Of a stretch of 6,999 bases of DNA, positions 5,935-6,999 are shown piece after piece (within the stretch, counting starts at the first letter, position 1; each line of letters starts with the position of its first letter). The notes under the pieces were generated by a model. The model was not told the DNA's origin. It worked only from the letters and a program-made list of their open reading frames with translations, and did no database searches. The stretch lies in contig DDXK01000044.1 of NCBI GenBank assembly GCA_002347185.1, forward strand, positions 524 to 7,522. The letters are read 5' to 3'. Both the position numbers and the translations under genes were made by a program. The stretch is from Desulfobulbaceae bacterium UBA2262. Its GTDB lineage: Bacteria; Desulfobacterota; Desulfobulbia; Desulfobulbales; Desulfurivibrionaceae.

Positions 5935-6999
5935 TCACTGGGCCAGACGCCCGGATTTTCGCAGGTAATACTCGTAATCTCCTTCGTAGTTGCGCATCTC
6001 GCCGTGGTCGATCTCCATGACCCGCCCCACCAGAGAGCGGAGGAAGTGGCGGTCGTGGCTGACCAGGAGCACGGTGCCGCTGAACTTCTTGAGCGCTGCA
6101 AGGAGGATCTCCCGAGACTGGATGTCCAGATGGTTGGTGGGCTCGTCCAGGATCAGGAAGTTGAGGGGGCGGGCCAGCAGGGTGGCCAGCACCAGCCGGC
6201 TCTTTTCCCCGCCCGAGAGGAGCTGGATGCGCTTGTCCACGCTGTCGCCCTGGAAGAGAAAGGCGGCGCAGAGGTTGCGGATCGTGCCGATGGTGGCCTG
6301 GGGGATGGCGTCCTGCACCGTTGCAAAGACGGTGCGTTCGGGATTGAGCACATCCATGGCATGCTGGCTGAAATAACCCAGGTTGACGTTGGCCCCGATG
6401 GCGAGCTGGCCGCAGCTCGGTTCGGTCTGGCCGGCCAGAACCTTGAGAAAGGTCGATTTGCCGGCGCCGTTCACCCCCACCACCGCGATCTTCTCCTGTC
6501 GGCGGATCACGCCGGAGATGCCCCCGAACACCGATTTTTCGCCGCCGTCGGCCAGGGGCCAGGTTTTGCCCAAGCCCTCCATGCGCACCACGTCATCGCC
6601 GCTGCGGGGCGGCTCGCTGAACTCGAAGCTGATCACCCTCTGTTCCGGCGGCAGCTCGATGCGCTCGATTTTTTCGAGCTTCTTGATCCGCGACTGCACC
6701 TGGGAGGCGTGGGAGGCGCGGGCGGCAAAGCGGGCGATGAACTCCTCCTCCTTGGCCATCATCTCCTGCTGGCGGCGGTGGCTGGCGAGGAGCTGCTCGC
6801 GGCGGATTTCCCGCTCGCGCAGGTAGAAATCGTAGTTGCCGCTGTAGGTGGTCACCGTCTGGTTGGCCACCTCGATGATCCGGCTGACCACCCGGTTCAT
6901 GAAATCGCGGTCATGGCAGGTCATGAGCACCGCGCCCTTGAACTCCCCCACGAGCCACTCCTCGAGCCAGACGATGGATTCCAGGTCCAGGTGGTTGGT
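5935..6999 (-). CDS. ABC-F family ATPase, C-terminal part
   Basis: The visible 354 codons cover the end of the first ABC domain, the linker and the whole second ABC domain; the 5' end lies beyond the right edge. ABC-F proteins are soluble twin-ATPase factors without membrane domains; many bind the ribosomal E site and adjust translation, and some protect against antibiotics. In the fragment, residues 1-5 (TNHLD) are the D-loop of domain 1, and CHDRDF at 29-34 is its H-loop, with Cys where Ser is usual. Residues about 50-115 form the long charged linker helices with EEEFIARFAARASHASQVQSR. Domain 2 has Walker A GVNGAGKST (175-183), signature LSGGEKSR (261-268), Walker B LNFLILDEP (279-287) with catalytic Glu 286, D-loop NHLD (289-292) and H-loop SHDRHF (314-319). 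The gene ends shortly after the second domain without a long C-terminal extension, which argues against Uup. The exact ABC-F subgroup (EttA, YbiT, YheS or other) is not settled, so no symbol is given. Confidence 0.95.
   Translation of the reverse strand, partial: TNHLDLESIVWLEEWLVGEFKGAVLMTCHDRDFMNRVVSRIIEVANQTVTTYSGNYDFYLREREIRREQLLASHRRQQEMMAKEEEFIARFAARASHASQVQSRIKKLEKIERIELPPEQRVISFEFSEPPRSGDDVVRMEGLGKTWPLADGGEKSVFGGISGVIRRQEKIAVVGVNGAGKSTFLKVLAGQTEPSCGQLAIGANVNLGYFSQHAMDVLNPERTVFATVQDAIPQATIGTIRNLCAAFLFQGDSVDKRIQLLSGGEKSRLVLATLLARPLNFLILDEPTNHLDIQSREILLAALKKFSGTVLLVSHDRHFLRSLVGRVMEIDHGEMRNYEGDYEYYLRKSGRLAQ

Overview
The window is 6,999 bases of GC-rich bacterial chromosome with ordinary chromosomal genes and no sign of a phage, plasmid or insertion sequence. 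The gene content (release factor 3, a long FapA/DUF342 protein, a stand-alone CBS-pair protein, an ABC-F ATPase) and the GC-rich codon use fit an environmental Gram-negative bacterium. My best guess is a member of the Desulfobacterota (former Deltaproteobacteria), from general impression only; no marker gene in the window proves it.

Layout, left to right. (1) Positions 2-487 hold the C-terminal end of prfC (peptide chain release factor 3), entering from the left edge. (2) Positions 488-865 are a spacer that may hold a small minus-strand membrane-protein gene (511-720), an inverted repeat (731-757) and a candidate promoter (751-780). (3) Positions 866-3466 encode a very long FapA/DUF342 protein that carries three tandem copies of the N-terminal module ahead of one beta-helix and a coiled coil. 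(4) A 34-base gap separates it from a two-CBS-domain protein (3501-3899), probably in the same operon. (5) Positions 3900-4233 are a noncoding spacer with a 72-base imperfect palindrome (3933-4004) and a good sigma70-like promoter (4112-4140). (6) Positions 4234-5823 encode a secreted protein with a fibronectin-III-like domain followed by about seven propeller-blade-like repeats. (7) From the right edge, on the minus strand, comes the C-terminal half of an ABC-F family ATPase (5935-6999), convergent with the secreted protein gene.

How they work together: prfC and the ABC-F gene both act at the ribosome but lie at opposite ends with unrelated genes between, so no joint system is implied. The FapA-like protein and the CBS protein look like one transcription unit and may form a signalling or regulatory pair; the CBS pair has intact nucleotide-binding motifs. 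The secreted protein has its own promoter and stands alone. I see no defence island, CRISPR array, tRNA or rRNA. The most unusual items are the triple-module FapA protein, the palindromic intergenic element at 3933-4004, and the inverted repeat that overlaps the candidate -35 box before the FapA-like gene.
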